Below, in pieces: positions 1 to 7,910 of a stretch of 64,000 bases of DNA. The translations under genes were made by a program, and so were the position numbers. Origin of the DNA: Xenophilus aerolatus (GTDB lineage: Bacteria > Pseudomonadota > Gammaproteobacteria > Burkholderiales > Burkholderiaceae_C); assembly GCA_029968055.1 (NCBI GenBank), contig JASCNX010000003.1, positions 495,198 to 559,197 on the forward strand, written 5' to 3'. Below the pieces are notes generated by a model. The model ran no database searches and had not been told where the DNA came from. It saw only the letters and a list, made by a program, of their open reading frames with translations. Position 1 is the first letter of the stretch; the number at the start of each line of letters is the position of its first letter.

Positions 1-246
1 ATCCACCAGATAGAGGGTGCGGCCCGCCAGACTGGACGGCCGCGGGGCCATCGAGCGCAGCTGGATGGCCGGCGGCGTGCCGCGTGGGTTGAGCGCCTGG
101 TAGCGCTTGCCGCGCGGATCGAAGTCGCCGCGCGCGATGCGCCGCTCCATCACCTCGCCCGGGTAGGCCTCGATCTCACAGGTACCGGCGAGCGAGGCGA
201 GGCCCTCGTCGATCGGCGCATTCTGGGTCTTTGGTTCTGGACTCAC
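1..246 (-). CDS. N-terminal fragment of a UGSC-like family protein (partial)
   Basis: The first 82 codons of a minus-strand gene that runs off the left edge. The frame opens with GTG (MSPEPKTQNAPIDEG...) and stays open to base 1. The segment LNPRGTPP followed about 15 residues later by SLAGRTLYLVD resembles the start of UGSC-type proteins, where a proline-rich leader precedes a 'RPASLEGKTIGLLDN'-like strand. The family's diagnostic motif lies further downstream and cannot be seen, so the assignment is tentative. Upstream are 304 bp with no gene. It could be transcribed independently of the minus-strand run that begins at 5180. An alternative reading is an uncharacterised catabolic protein belonging to the same cluster. 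Confidence 0.5.
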   Translation of the reverse strand, partial: MSPEPKTQNAPIDEGLASLAGTCEIEAYPGEVMERRIARGDFDPRGKRYQALNPRGTPPAIQLRSMAPRPSSLAGRTLYLVD

Positions 247-550
247 GGTGTCTCCGGGTGGCACGCGCGCATTCTGGGGCGGTGGCCCCGGCACCGTAAA
301 TTGAAAAAAGCGCGGTGTGTTTTAACTTGCGGTTAACGCTTGGCCGAGAACCTTGAGTGCCGGCTTTCAACGTGTCGGCGACGGTCGGCCCGAACGTCAG
401 GCGTGGCGGGCGGTGACAGGCCCGGTCCCTCGCTTCCCGTCCGACACCCGCAAGCTCGGTTCGCCGGCCCGGCGCTCACGGGGGCCGGCCTAAGTTTGCT
501 GCTCCTTCAACGCAGCAGGGCATCCATGCAATCCATCTCGCGCGGCGACC
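247..550. other. Intergenic region without a recognisable gene
   Basis: About 300 bp lie between the divergent starts of the UGSC-like gene and the small membrane protein gene. Short open frames here have no family resemblance and atypical composition. An AT-rich patch near 298-340, with a run of A after TTG and a GTTAAC site, stands out against the GC-rich surroundings and is the likeliest place for promoters. No clear -35/-10 pair or terminator could be identified by eye. Confidence 0.5.
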
Positions 551-802
551 ATGAGTGAACTCATCGGTCTGATCCAATGGCCGGCGTTCGCCGCTTCGCT
601 CATCGCGGCCTGGCTGGTCGGATCGAAGAGCAGCCGGCGCCGCAACTACGGGTTCTGGGTCTTCCTGGCGTCGAACGTGTTGTGGATCGTCTGGGGGGTC
701 AGCACCTCCGCCTGGGCCCTGATCGCGTTGCAGGTCGGACTGGCGATCCTCAACATCCGGGGTCTTTTCAAGACGGACGAGCAGGCCGAGGACGCGACCT
801 AG
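551..802 (+). CDS. Small two-helix membrane protein
   Basis: An 83-residue protein, MSELIGLIQW..., with two strongly hydrophobic stretches at about residues 8-24 and 33-65, separated by the basic loop KSSRRRN. It ends in an acidic tail (KTDEQAEDAT). The helix-loop-helix layout with the positive loop suggests an inner-membrane protein with both termini on the same side. Similar short proteins in Comamonadaceae are annotated simply as hypothetical or amino-acid-transporter-like (SemiSWEET-sized). The start follows GCGGCGACC with no strong ribosome-binding sequence. The function is unknown; the gene stands alone between the UGSC-like gene and the convergent hydroxyacid dehydrogenase. Confidence 0.6.
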   Translation: MSELIGLIQWPAFAASLIAAWLVGSKSSRRRNYGFWVFLASNVLWIVWGVSTSAWALIALQVGLAILNIRGLFKTDEQAEDAT

Positions 803-927
803 CGCCCATAGCCGTCGGGTCGGACGGCGTCAGAGCGGCGCGCCCTTGCGCGCGCAGAGCCGTGAGCGAGGTGCGGATCGCCCAGCCGGTGGCCCTCAGG
901 CGCCATCGGTGCGCCCGCGCCACCTGT

Positions 928-1878
928 TCAATAGCCGCGCATCGCGTCGATCCGGTGCTCGGGCTCCTGGCCCGCGGCCACGCGCTGGATGTTCGCTGCG
1001 ATCTGCAGCGCGGACGACTCGGGAATGGCGACCGACGCCAGGTGCGGCGTGATCAGCACCTTCGGCATGCGCCACAGCGGGTCGCCGGCCGGCAGCGGTT
1101 CGCGTTCGAACACATCCAGCGTGGCGCTGTCGATGTGGCCGCTTTCGAGAAGCTCTGTCAGCGCGGCCTGGTCGACCAGCGTGCCGCGCGCCACGTTGAC
1201 GAAGGCTGCGCCGCGCTTCAGGCGCTGCAACCGTGCGCGGTCGAAGAGGCCGCGGGTCTCGGGCGTGAGCGGCAGCATCAGCACCACGATGTCGGCCTGG
1301 TCGAGCACCTCGTCCAGCGTGTCCATGCCCGAACGGCACGCCACGCCCTCGATCCGGCGCGGGCTGCGCGACCAGCCGAGCGTGCGGAAGCCCTGGCGCT
1401 GCACTTCGGTGGCGGCCATGGCGCCGAGCTGGCCCAGGCCGAGCACGGCGACCGTGATGTCGGCGTGCGCTCGCGGATGGCGGTAGGCCCATTCGCCGCG
1501 CCGCTGCGCCTGCTCGAAGTGCGGGATGTCGCGCGCATGGCGCAGCACCGCGAACAGCACGTAGCCGGCCATCATGCGCCCCATCTGGGGATCGGTGATC
1601 CGCGTGATCGGGATGCCGGGCGGCAGGTCGTCGCGCGCGACCAGCGCGTCGACGCCGGCCCCCAGGTTGATGATCAGGCGCAGGTTGGGCATCCGCTGGA
1701 AGAAGCCCGCGGGCGGCTTCCAGGCCATGGCGTAGTGCACGTCCTCGGGCCGCTCGACGGCGGTGGCGTGCACCACCTGCAGCGTCGGCAGCTGCGCCTG
1801 CAGGGCCTTCTTCCAGGTCTCGAAGTCGTCGAACTCGCTGTAGAAGACCAGGGTGCCCAGGGCCGCGGCCATCGTCAT
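928..1878 (-). CDS. D-2-hydroxyacid dehydrogenase, GhrA-like glyoxylate/hydroxypyruvate reductase
   Basis: A 316-residue cytoplasmic NAD(P)H oxidoreductase of the D-isomer-specific 2-hydroxyacid dehydrogenase family. The Rossmann nucleotide-binding motif is visible as VLGLGQLGAM in the middle of the protein. The family signature regions follow: VVLMLPLTPETRGLFD and FVNVARGTLVDQAAL (with the catalytic Arg), then DVFEREPLP (Glu) and LITPHLAS (catalytic His). The glycine-rich INLGAGVDAL in the N-terminal domain is typical of the GhrA branch. The start codon ATG overlaps the stop of the preceding dehydroquinase-like gene (ATGA), so the two are probably translationally coupled; a second ATG two codons later is possible. 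It likely reduces a 2-keto acid made by the same pathway, but the substrate cannot be read from sequence. Confidence 0.85.
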   Translation of the reverse strand: MTMAAALGTLVFYSEFDDFETWKKALQAQLPTLQVVHATAVERPEDVHYAMAWKPPAGFFQRMPNLRLIINLGAGVDALVARDDLPPGIPITRITDPQMGRMMAGYVLFAVLRHARDIPHFEQAQRRGEWAYRHPRAHADITVAVLGLGQLGAMAATEVQRQGFRTLGWSRSPRRIEGVACRSGMDTLDEVLDQADIVVLMLPLTPETRGLFDRARLQRLKRGAAFVNVARGTLVDQAALTELLESGHIDSATLDVFEREPLPAGDPLWRMPKVLITPHLASVAIPESSALQIAANIQRVAAGQEPEHRIDAMRGY

Positions 1879-2348
1879 GCGTCCTGCCGGCTCTTGCGCA
1901 CCAGGCGCGTCACCGCCTCGATGGCGAACTCGTAGCCGTCGCCGCCCAGGCCGGCGATCACGCCGTCGGCAGCCTTGGAGATGAAGGACCGGTGCCGAAA
2001 GGGCTCGCGCTTCCAGATGTTGCTCATGTGGGCCTCGATGATCTTGCCGGGAAAGGCCAGCAGCGCATCGAGGATGGCGATGGAGGTGTAGGTCAGCCCG
2101 GCGGCGTTGATGACGATGCCGTCGGCCGTGCCGCGCGCCTCCTGGATCCAGTCGATCAGCTGGCCTTCGTGGTTGGACTGCAGGAAGCGCAGCTGCACGC
2201 CGAGCGACGCGGCCTTCTGTTCGCAGCGCGCCTGCAGCACCGGGAAGCTGTCGCTGCCGTAGGTCTTGTTGGCGTCCAGCCCGTAGAGGTTGGCGTTGGG
2301 CCCGTTCAGGAACCAGACCGTGAGGGGGGGCGTCGTGGTGGTGCTCAT
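1875..2348 (-). CDS. Divergent type II 3-dehydroquinate dehydratase-like protein
   Basis: A 157-residue protein with the complete type II dehydroquinase fold signature: LNGPNANLYG near residue 14, the conserved Tyr at 30, INAAGLTYTS with Asn81, and EAHMSNIWKREPFRH with His107. Compared with the well-studied mycobacterial enzyme, the catalytic lid Arg (R19) aligns with Asp25, and the substrate-binding His (H81) aligns with Tyr87. The housekeeping shikimate function is therefore doubtful. The gene sits in a run with a hydroxyacid dehydrogenase, GST and quinone reductase, which points to a catabolic dehydratase or hydratase acting on a related cyclic or acid substrate (inference). It overlaps its downstream neighbour by ATGA and starts 8 bp after the GST gene ends. 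Confidence 0.75.
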   Translation of the reverse strand: MSTTTTPPLTVWFLNGPNANLYGLDANKTYGSDSFPVLQARCEQKAASLGVQLRFLQSNHEGQLIDWIQEARGTADGIVINAAGLTYTSIAILDALLAFPGKIIEAHMSNIWKREPFRHRSFISKAADGVIAGLGGDGYEFAIEAVTRLVRKSRQDA

Positions 2349-2356
2349 AAGTGTCC

Positions 2357-2971
2357 TCAGGCGTCGTGGGGAAGGGTGGCCTGCATGGCCGGCAACTGCG
2401 CAAACCCGGCGTACCACTGCGTGGCAACGGGATGGCTGGCGCGCCAGTCCAGCTCGGGGAAGCGGAAGTCGAGGTAGCCCAGGCCGCAACCGATGGCGAC
2501 CTCGCCGATCGTGGGCGCGGCTGCCGCCAGCGTCGGCGCGACGGCCTCGATGGCGTCCAGGCAGGCCGCGACCTTGGTCAGCAGCGCCTCGCGCCAGACG
2601 GGCCATTGCACCTCGGGCGGCCGTGCTGTCAACTCGTAGCGTGCGAGCAGAGCGGCATCGAGCAGGCCATCGCCCAGGGCCTGGCGCGTCAACGCCGTCC
2701 AGCGCGCCGGGCCTGCGTCCGGGAAGATGCCGGCGCTGCCCAGGCTGTCGATGTATTCGCAGATCACCCGGCTGTCGTAGAGCGACTGCCCGTCGTCGAG
2801 CAGGAGCGTCGGCACCTTGGCCAGCGGGTTGTGCGCGGCGATGCGGTCGTCGCGGCGCACCGGGTGGGCGGCGCTGTCGAGCCACTGGATGCGTTCGGCC
2901 AGGCCGCCCAGGTGGGCGCAGACCATGACCTTGCGCACGAAGGGCGAGGTGGGGGCGTAGAGCAATCGCAT
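2357..2971 (-). CDS. Glutathione S-transferase family protein
   Basis: A 204-residue two-domain GST. The N-terminal thioredoxin-like domain begins MRLLYAPTSPFVRKVMVCAHL, where the Ser/Pro pair at 9-10 occupies the active-site position. The glutathione-binding elements NPLAKVPTLLLDDG (cis-Pro) and the SLYDSRVICEYID segment follow. The all-helical C-terminal domain contains GEVAIGCGLGYLDFRF, matching the N-capping/hydrophobic staple region of bacterial GSTs. It lies 2 bp downstream of the quinone oxidoreductase and is likely cotranscribed. In this setting it may conjugate or isomerise a pathway intermediate; the exact reaction is not predictable. Confidence 0.88.
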   Translation of the reverse strand: MRLLYAPTSPFVRKVMVCAHLGGLAERIQWLDSAAHPVRRDDRIAAHNPLAKVPTLLLDDGQSLYDSRVICEYIDSLGSAGIFPDAGPARWTALTRQALGDGLLDAALLARYELTARPPEVQWPVWREALLTKVAACLDAIEAVAPTLAAAAPTIGEVAIGCGLGYLDFRFPELDWRASHPVATQWYAGFAQLPAMQATLPHDA

Positions 2972-2973
2972 GG

Positions 2974-4044
2974 TCAGGGCACGAGGACGAGTTTTCCGAA
3001 CACCTGGCCGCTCTCCAGCAGCGCGTGGGCCTGCGCCGCCTCGGCCAGCGGCATGCTGGCATGCAGGCGCGGGGCGATGCGCCCGCTGGCGATCAGCGGC
3101 AACACATGGCGCGCGATCGCCTGCGCCATTCTGGCCTTCTCGGCATGGGTCTGCGGACGCAGGGTGGACGAGTGCAGGCTCAGCTGGCGCTGCATCAGCG
3201 TGAGCAGCTCCACCGTGACGGCCGACCCCTGCATGAAGGACAGGCTCACATGCCGCCCGCCGAAGGCCATGGCCTGCAGGTTGCGGCGCACGTAGTCGCC
3301 GCCCACGACGTCCAGCACCACGTCCACGCCGCGGCCCCGGGTGACGTCCAGGCAGGCCTGGACGAAGTCGGTGTCGCGCCAGCAGATGCCGAAGTCGGCG
3401 CCCAGGGGCTTCAGCGCGTCGAGGCGGGACTGGTCGCCGGCGGTGGCGACGACGGTGCAGCCGGCAGCGTGGGCCATCTGCACGGCCAGCGTCCCGATGC
3501 CGCCTGCCGCGCCGTGGATCAGCACGGTCTCGCCCATGCTCAGCCGGCCCAGTTCGAACAGGTTGTGCCAGACCGTGAACAGGCCTTCCGGCAGGGCCGC
3601 GGCCTCGGCAGGCGTGAGCCGCTGCGGCACCGCGAACGAATGGTCGACCGCGGCCACGCACCACGGGGCATAACCGCCGCCCGGCACCAGTGCCATACGC
3701 CGCTGGCCCAGCAAGGTCGGGGCGACACCGGGGCCGCAGGCGACGACCTCGCCGCAGACCTCCAGCCCCAGCACGTCGGTGACGCCGGGCGCGGGCTTGG
3801 CGATGCCCTGGCGCTGCATGATGTCGGGCCGGTTGATGCCGGCACCGAGTACGCGCAGCAGCACCTCGCCGACGCCCGGCCGCGGCACGGGCCGCTCGAC
3901 CAGCGCCAGCACGCTGGCGTCGCCGGGTTGGCGGGCGACGATGGCCTGCATGGCGTCGGGCAGGGATGCCGTCGCGGCGCCCGGCACAACGCTTCCGGCA
4001 CCGTCCGCGATGCGATCGCCTTCGTGGGGCACGGCGGTGCTCAT
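2974..4044 (-). CDS. NAD(P)H:quinone oxidoreductase-type MDR family enzyme
   Basis: A 356-residue medium-chain dehydrogenase/reductase of the zinc-free quinone oxidoreductase (PIG3/QorA) branch. A GroES-like N-terminal half (ERPVPRPGVGEVLLRV; AGINRPDIMQRQG) is followed by a Rossmann domain with the nucleotide motif HGAAGGIGTLAVQMA and later VDVVLDVVGG. No structural zinc Cys cluster is seen. The ATG at 4044 overlaps the stop of the ABC ATPase gene (ATGA), which favours this start. However, it gives a 31-residue low-complexity leader, and family members usually begin at the equivalent of MQAIV (3951), so either start is possible. It probably reduces an enone or quinone intermediate in the same pathway. 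Confidence 0.85.
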   Translation of the reverse strand: MSTAVPHEGDRIADGAGSVVPGAATASLPDAMQAIVARQPGDASVLALVERPVPRPGVGEVLLRVLGAGINRPDIMQRQGIAKPAPGVTDVLGLEVCGEVVACGPGVAPTLLGQRRMALVPGGGYAPWCVAAVDHSFAVPQRLTPAEAAALPEGLFTVWHNLFELGRLSMGETVLIHGAAGGIGTLAVQMAHAAGCTVVATAGDQSRLDALKPLGADFGICWRDTDFVQACLDVTRGRGVDVVLDVVGGDYVRRNLQAMAFGGRHVSLSFMQGSAVTVELLTLMQRQLSLHSSTLRPQTHAEKARMAQAIARHVLPLIASGRIAPRLHASMPLAEAAQAHALLESGQVFGKLVLVP

Positions 4045-5180
4045 GGCCGGGGAGCGAAGACGCTCACGCCTTCGTCCACCAATGCCAGGCCCGCGACCGA
4101 GCCCACGGGCCATTGCTGCATGGCGGCCAGGCCGGGGCTGCGCACGGTGACGATCTGGCGTGCCGTCATCGGCAGGTCCACGTCGACGAAGGTGTTGATG
4201 TGGTCGCCCTGGAACACGTGATGGATCACCGTGCCGCTGAGCACCGATCCGCCGTGCAGGTTCTCCAGCCGCATGTGCTCCGGCCGCACGTAGACGTCCA
4301 GCCGCGCGCCTTCGTCCGAACCGTGCACGACCCGGTCCTGCGAGAGGCTGATCAGCCCCGAGCCCAAGCGCAGCTGCACATCGCCCGCGCCCTTGCCGTG
4401 GTAGTGCGCGGGCAGGATGTTCACATCGCCCACGAAGGACGCGACGAACGGGTCCTGCGGGTTTTTGTAGAGCTCGGCCGGCGGCGCGATCTGGCAGATC
4501 ACGCCGCCCGACATCACCGCGATGCGGTCGGACATGGCCAGTGCCTCGCCCTGGTCGTGCGTGACGAACACGGTGGTCAGGCCGAGCCGGCGCTGGATCT
4601 CGCGGATCTCGACCTGCATGGCGCCGCGCAGGCTCTTGTCCAGGGCCGAGAAGGGTTCGTCCAGCAGCAGCACCTTGGGCTGGATCACGAGCGCGCGGGC
4701 CAGTGCCACGCGCTGCTGCTGCCCGCCCGAGAGCTCGCGGGGCTTGCGGTGCCCCAGGCCGTCGAGCTTGACCATGGCCATCGCATCCCGGATGCGCCTG
4801 GCGGCCTCGTCCCTGGCCACGCCCTGCATGCGCAGGCCATAGCCGATGTTGCGCTCCACCGTCATGTGGGGGAAGAGGGCGTAGTTCTGGAACACCAGGC
4901 CGATCTGGCGCCGGTGCGGGGGCTCGCTGGTCACGGGCTGGCCGTCGATGAAGACCTCGCCGCTGTCGGCCTCGGCGAAGCCGGCGATGAGGTTCAGCAG
5001 CGTGGTCTTGCCGCAGCCCGACGGGCCCAGCAGCGTCAGGAACTCGCCGCGCCGGATCTTCAGCGAGACCTCGCGCAGCACGGTCTGGTCGCCGTACTTC
5101 TTGACGACGCCTTCGATGCTGACGGCCGTGGCGGCCGCATCGAGGCCGATCTCGGAAGGGACAGGATTCATGCCGGGCAC
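4041..5180 (-). CDS. Polyamine/Fe-type ABC transporter ATP-binding protein
   Basis: A 379-residue ATPase of the PotA/FbpC (CUT1-like) group. It shows Walker A GPSGCGKTT (52-60), Q-loop FQNYALFPHMTV, signature LSGGQ (150-154), Walker B LLLDEP (171-176) and the switch His208 in VTHDQ. A C-terminal TOBE-type domain of about 90 residues carries VRPEHMRL. It lacks its own permeases here. The matching binding protein and two permeases are encoded 6.4 kb away on the plus strand (11564-14356), and no other ATPase is nearby, so the transporter is probably split between two operons. As first gene of the minus-strand run, it has a 259-bp divergent region upstream. Confidence 0.9.
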   Translation of the reverse strand: MPGMNPVPSEIGLDAAATAVSIEGVVKKYGDQTVLREVSLKIRRGEFLTLLGPSGCGKTTLLNLIAGFAEADSGEVFIDGQPVTSEPPHRRQIGLVFQNYALFPHMTVERNIGYGLRMQGVARDEAARRIRDAMAMVKLDGLGHRKPRELSGGQQQRVALARALVIQPKVLLLDEPFSALDKSLRGAMQVEIREIQRRLGLTTVFVTHDQGEALAMSDRIAVMSGGVICQIAPPAELYKNPQDPFVASFVGDVNILPAHYHGKGAGDVQLRLGSGLISLSQDRVVHGSDEGARLDVYVRPEHMRLENLHGGSVLSGTVIHHVFQGDHINTFVDVDLPMTARQIVTVRSPGLAAMQQWPVGSVAGLALVDEGVSVFAPRP

Positions 5181-5305
5181 GATAAGTCAATCGGCCCTGC
5201 GTGGGCATTTGCAGAAATTGAGGCTGCCCCTCGGAAAAAACGAAAGGAGCGCCGGTGACCTGCGATCGCGGCGTGCCGACGGCCACGGGCGCGGCGCTTC
5301 ACTTT

Positions 5306-5330
5306 TTCCTAAGCCTTGCGTCTGAAAAAC
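5306..5330 (-). promoter_or_regulatory. Possible shared operator upstream of the ABC ATPase
   Basis: Read on the minus strand this stretch begins GTTTTTC and ends TTAGGAA. A similar arrangement of the same length and orientation relative to its gene precedes the ABC binding-protein gene (11359-11384). About 17 of 26 aligned positions agree. It lies about 125 bp upstream of the ATPase start. Coincidence is possible. Confidence 0.25.
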
Positions 5331-5439
5331 GTGGTTCTCAAACGCGGCGCCCTTCATCAGACTCGGCCCCCATCGGTGCCTGGCATCGCCGGCCTGCCCG
5401 GCCGGAGGCACCCGCGGCGACTGTTCTGAGGAATATCAA

Positions 5440-6690
5440 ATGTCAGTGGAAAAGATCAACACGCTGGTGGTCGGCGCAGGCCAGGCCGGCATTGCGATGA
5501 GCGAGCATCTCGCGGCCATGGGTGTCCCGCACATCGTGCTGGAGCGCAAGCGCATCGCGGAGCGCTGGCGCTCCGAGCGCTGGGACTCGCTGGTGGCCAA
5601 CGGCCCGGCCTGGCACGACCGCTTTCCGGGCCTGCGCTTCGAGGGCGTGTCGCCCGAGGCCTTTCCGCCCAAGGAGCGGATGGCGCAGTATTTCGAGGAC
5701 TATGCCGCCATGCTGAAGGCGCCCGTTCGCACGGGCGTGGAGGTGAGCCGGGTCGAGCGCCACAGCGGCCGCCCGGGCTTCAAGGTGAGCACCTCCGAAG
5801 GCGTGATCGAGGCGATGAACGTGGTGGCCGCCACCGGCCCCTTCCAGGTGCCGGCCTACCCGGACATCGTGCCGGCGGACGCGCCGATCGCCCAGCTCCA
5901 TTCCTCGGCCTACAAGAACCCGGGCCAGCTGGCCGACGGGGCGGTGCTGGTCGTGGGGGCCGGCGCGTCCGGCTCGCAGATCGCCGAGGAACTGCGCCAG
6001 GCCGGCCGCAAGGTGTACCTGTCGGTGGGAGAGCACTACCGCCCGCCGCGCTCCTACCGCGGGCGCGACTACTGCTGGTGGCTGGGCGCGCTGGGCCTGT
6101 GGGACGAGGTGCGCATCAAGCCCAAGAAGAAGCACGTCGCCTTCGCGGTGAGCGGCTACGAAGGCGGCAGGACGGTGGACTTCCGGCGCCTGGCCCATGC
6201 GGGCATCGAACTGGTGGGCCTGACCCAGTCCTACGAGAACGGCGTGATGCGATTCGCCGAAGGGCTGGCGAAGAACGTGGCCGAGGGCGACCAGGCCTAC
6301 TTCGACGTGCTGCGCGACGCCGATGCCTACATCGAGCAGAACGGCCTGCCTTTCCCGCCCGAGCCCGATGCGTGGGAGCTGCTGCCCGACCCGCCGTGCC
6401 TGACCGAGCCCATCCTGAGCCTGGACCTGCAACAGGCCGGCATCACCACGGTGCTGTGGGCCACGGGGTTCCGGTTCGACTTCAGCTGGCTCAAGGTCAA
6501 TGCCTTCCACGAGAACGGCGAGCCCTACCACAAGCGCGGCATCTCGGCCGAGAGCGGCATCTACTTCCTGGGCCTGCCCAACCTGGTGAACCGCGCCTCG
6601 TCGTTCATCTATGGCGTGTGGCACGACGCGAAGTACATCGCCGACCACATTCTTCTGCAGCAGGGCTACCTGTCCTACGAGAAGAGCTGA
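5440..6690 (+). CDS. FAD/NAD(P)-dependent flavoprotein monooxygenase-like oxidoreductase
   Basis: A 416-residue flavoprotein of the FMO/BVMO-like class. The N-terminal FAD-binding motif is GAGQAG (12-17), the second nucleotide-binding motif is GAGASG (173-178), and the linking ATGPFQVPAYP segment begins near 131. TTVLWATGFRFDFSWL near the C-terminus is the usual second FAD contact. The strict FMO fingerprint FxGxxxHxxxY is not obvious; the region reads AQLHSSAYKNP. A clear GAGG ribosome-binding sequence sits 9 bp before ATG. It is followed 77 bp later by an FMN-dependent hydroxyacid oxidase on the same strand and probably shares its transcript. It likely hydroxylates an amine or carbon substrate imported by the neighbouring ABC system (inference). 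Confidence 0.82.
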   Translation: MSVEKINTLVVGAGQAGIAMSEHLAAMGVPHIVLERKRIAERWRSERWDSLVANGPAWHDRFPGLRFEGVSPEAFPPKERMAQYFEDYAAMLKAPVRTGVEVSRVERHSGRPGFKVSTSEGVIEAMNVVAATGPFQVPAYPDIVPADAPIAQLHSSAYKNPGQLADGAVLVVGAGASGSQIAEELRQAGRKVYLSVGEHYRPPRSYRGRDYCWWLGALGLWDEVRIKPKKKHVAFAVSGYEGGRTVDFRRLAHAGIELVGLTQSYENGVMRFAEGLAKNVAEGDQAYFDVLRDADAYIEQNGLPFPPEPDAWELLPDPPCLTEPILSLDLQQAGITTVLWATGFRFDFSWLKVNAFHENGEPYHKRGISAESGIYFLGLPNLVNRASSFIYGVWHDAKYIADHILLQQGYLSYEKS

Positions 6691-6767
6691 GTGCGCGCAC
6701 AGCCTGACAGGACGGCCGCCGCACGTGCGCGGGCCGGCGGCCTCGGTCGTCCTTCGAGGGGGATTCG

Positions 6768-7910
6768 ATGAGCGAGATCACCTGCATCGAAGATCTGCGG
6801 GCCCTGGCGAAGAAGCGCGTGCCGCGCATGTTCTACGACTACGTGGACACCGGGTCGTGGACCGAATACACCTACCGCAAGAACGAGGAGGACCTGCGCC
6901 GCATCGAGTTCCGGCAGCGGGTCGCGGTCGACATCACGACGCGCAGCACGGCCAGCACCATGGTGGGCCAGGCCGTGCGCATGCCCGTGGCCATCGCGCC
7001 CACCGGGTTGACGGGCATGCAGCATGCCGACGGCGAGATCCTGGCCGCGCGCGCGGCGCAGCGCTTCGGCATTCCGTTCACGCTGTCGACCATGAGCATC
7101 TGCCCGATCGAGGCGGTGGCCGAGGCAACGGGTCGCCACCCCTTCTGGTTCCAGCTCTACGTGCTGCGCGACCGCAGCTTCGTCGAAGGCCTGATCGAGC
7201 GCGCCCGCGCCGCCAACTGCTCGGCGCTGGTCGTGACCATGGACCTGCAGGTCTTCGGCCAGCGGCACAAGGACAGGAAGAACGGGCTGTCCACGCCGCC
7301 CCGGCCGACGCTGCGCAACCTCGTCGACCTGGCCGGCAAGCCGCGCTGGTGCTGGGGCATGCTGGGCACGCGGCACCGCCACTTCGGCAACATCGTCGGC
7401 CATGCCAAGGGCGTGGACAACATCGGCTCCCTCGTGGACTGGACGCGCGAGCAGTTCGATCCGCGCCTGTCGTGGCAGGACGTGGAATGGATCAAGCAGC
7501 GCTGGGGCGGCAAGCTCATCGTCAAGGGCATCCAGGAGCCCGAGGACGCGCGGCTGGCCGTGGCCGCCGGGGCCGATGCGATCGTGGTCTCGAACCATGG
7601 CGGGCGCCAGCTGGACGGCGCGGCGTCGTCCATCGCCATGCTCCCGGAGATCGTCGAGGCCGTCGGCGCACAGGTGGAGGTGCACATGGATGGCGGCATC
7701 CGCTCGGGGCAGGACGTGCTCAAGGCCATCGCGCTCGGTGCCCGCGGCACCTACATCGGCCGGGCCATGCTCTACGGCCTGGGCGCCCTGGGCGAGGCCG
7801 GCGTCGCCAAGGCGCTGGAGATCATCCACACCGAGCTGGACCTGTCCATGGCCTTCTGCGGCCGCACCGACATCCGCGCCGTGGACCGGCGCATGCTGCG
7901 GCTGGGCTGA
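6768..7910 (+). CDS. FMN-dependent alpha-hydroxy acid oxidase/dehydrogenase
   Basis: A 380-residue (beta/alpha)8 flavoenzyme of the glycolate oxidase/lactate dehydrogenase (LldD, mandelate dehydrogenase) family. Visible elements are the conserved Tyr23 in MFYDYVD, the phosphate-binding Lys253 (LIVKGI), the catalytic His277 in SNHGGRQLDG, and the FMN phosphate loop from MDGGIRSGQDVLKA to GRAMLYGLG. Full family length. The reaction is oxidation of an L-2-hydroxy acid to the 2-keto acid. GAGGGGG precedes the start at good spacing. Its stop abuts the convergent ArgE-like gene with no gap. Together with the D-2-hydroxyacid dehydrogenase at 928-1878, the cluster can interconvert hydroxy and keto acids of both configurations. 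Confidence 0.9.
   Translation: MSEITCIEDLRALAKKRVPRMFYDYVDTGSWTEYTYRKNEEDLRRIEFRQRVAVDITTRSTASTMVGQAVRMPVAIAPTGLTGMQHADGEILAARAAQRFGIPFTLSTMSICPIEAVAEATGRHPFWFQLYVLRDRSFVEGLIERARAANCSALVVTMDLQVFGQRHKDRKNGLSTPPRPTLRNLVDLAGKPRWCWGMLGTRHRHFGNIVGHAKGVDNIGSLVDWTREQFDPRLSWQDVEWIKQRWGGKLIVKGIQEPEDARLAVAAGADAIVVSNHGGRQLDGAASSIAMLPEIVEAVGAQVEVHMDGGIRSGQDVLKAIALGARGTYIGRAMLYGLGALGEAGVAKALEIIHTELDLSMAFCGRTDIRAVDRRMLRLG

Noticed and set aside
340..558. Short plus-strand open frame before the small membrane protein
   Set aside because: Composition is Arg/Ser/Pro-rich, it overlaps the next start and it has no recognisable features.
577..1935. A 452-codon plus-strand open frame opposite the hydroxyacid dehydrogenase
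   Set aside because: It is the reverse complement of a clear enzyme gene in GC-rich DNA; its translation is His/Arg-rich and has no family features.
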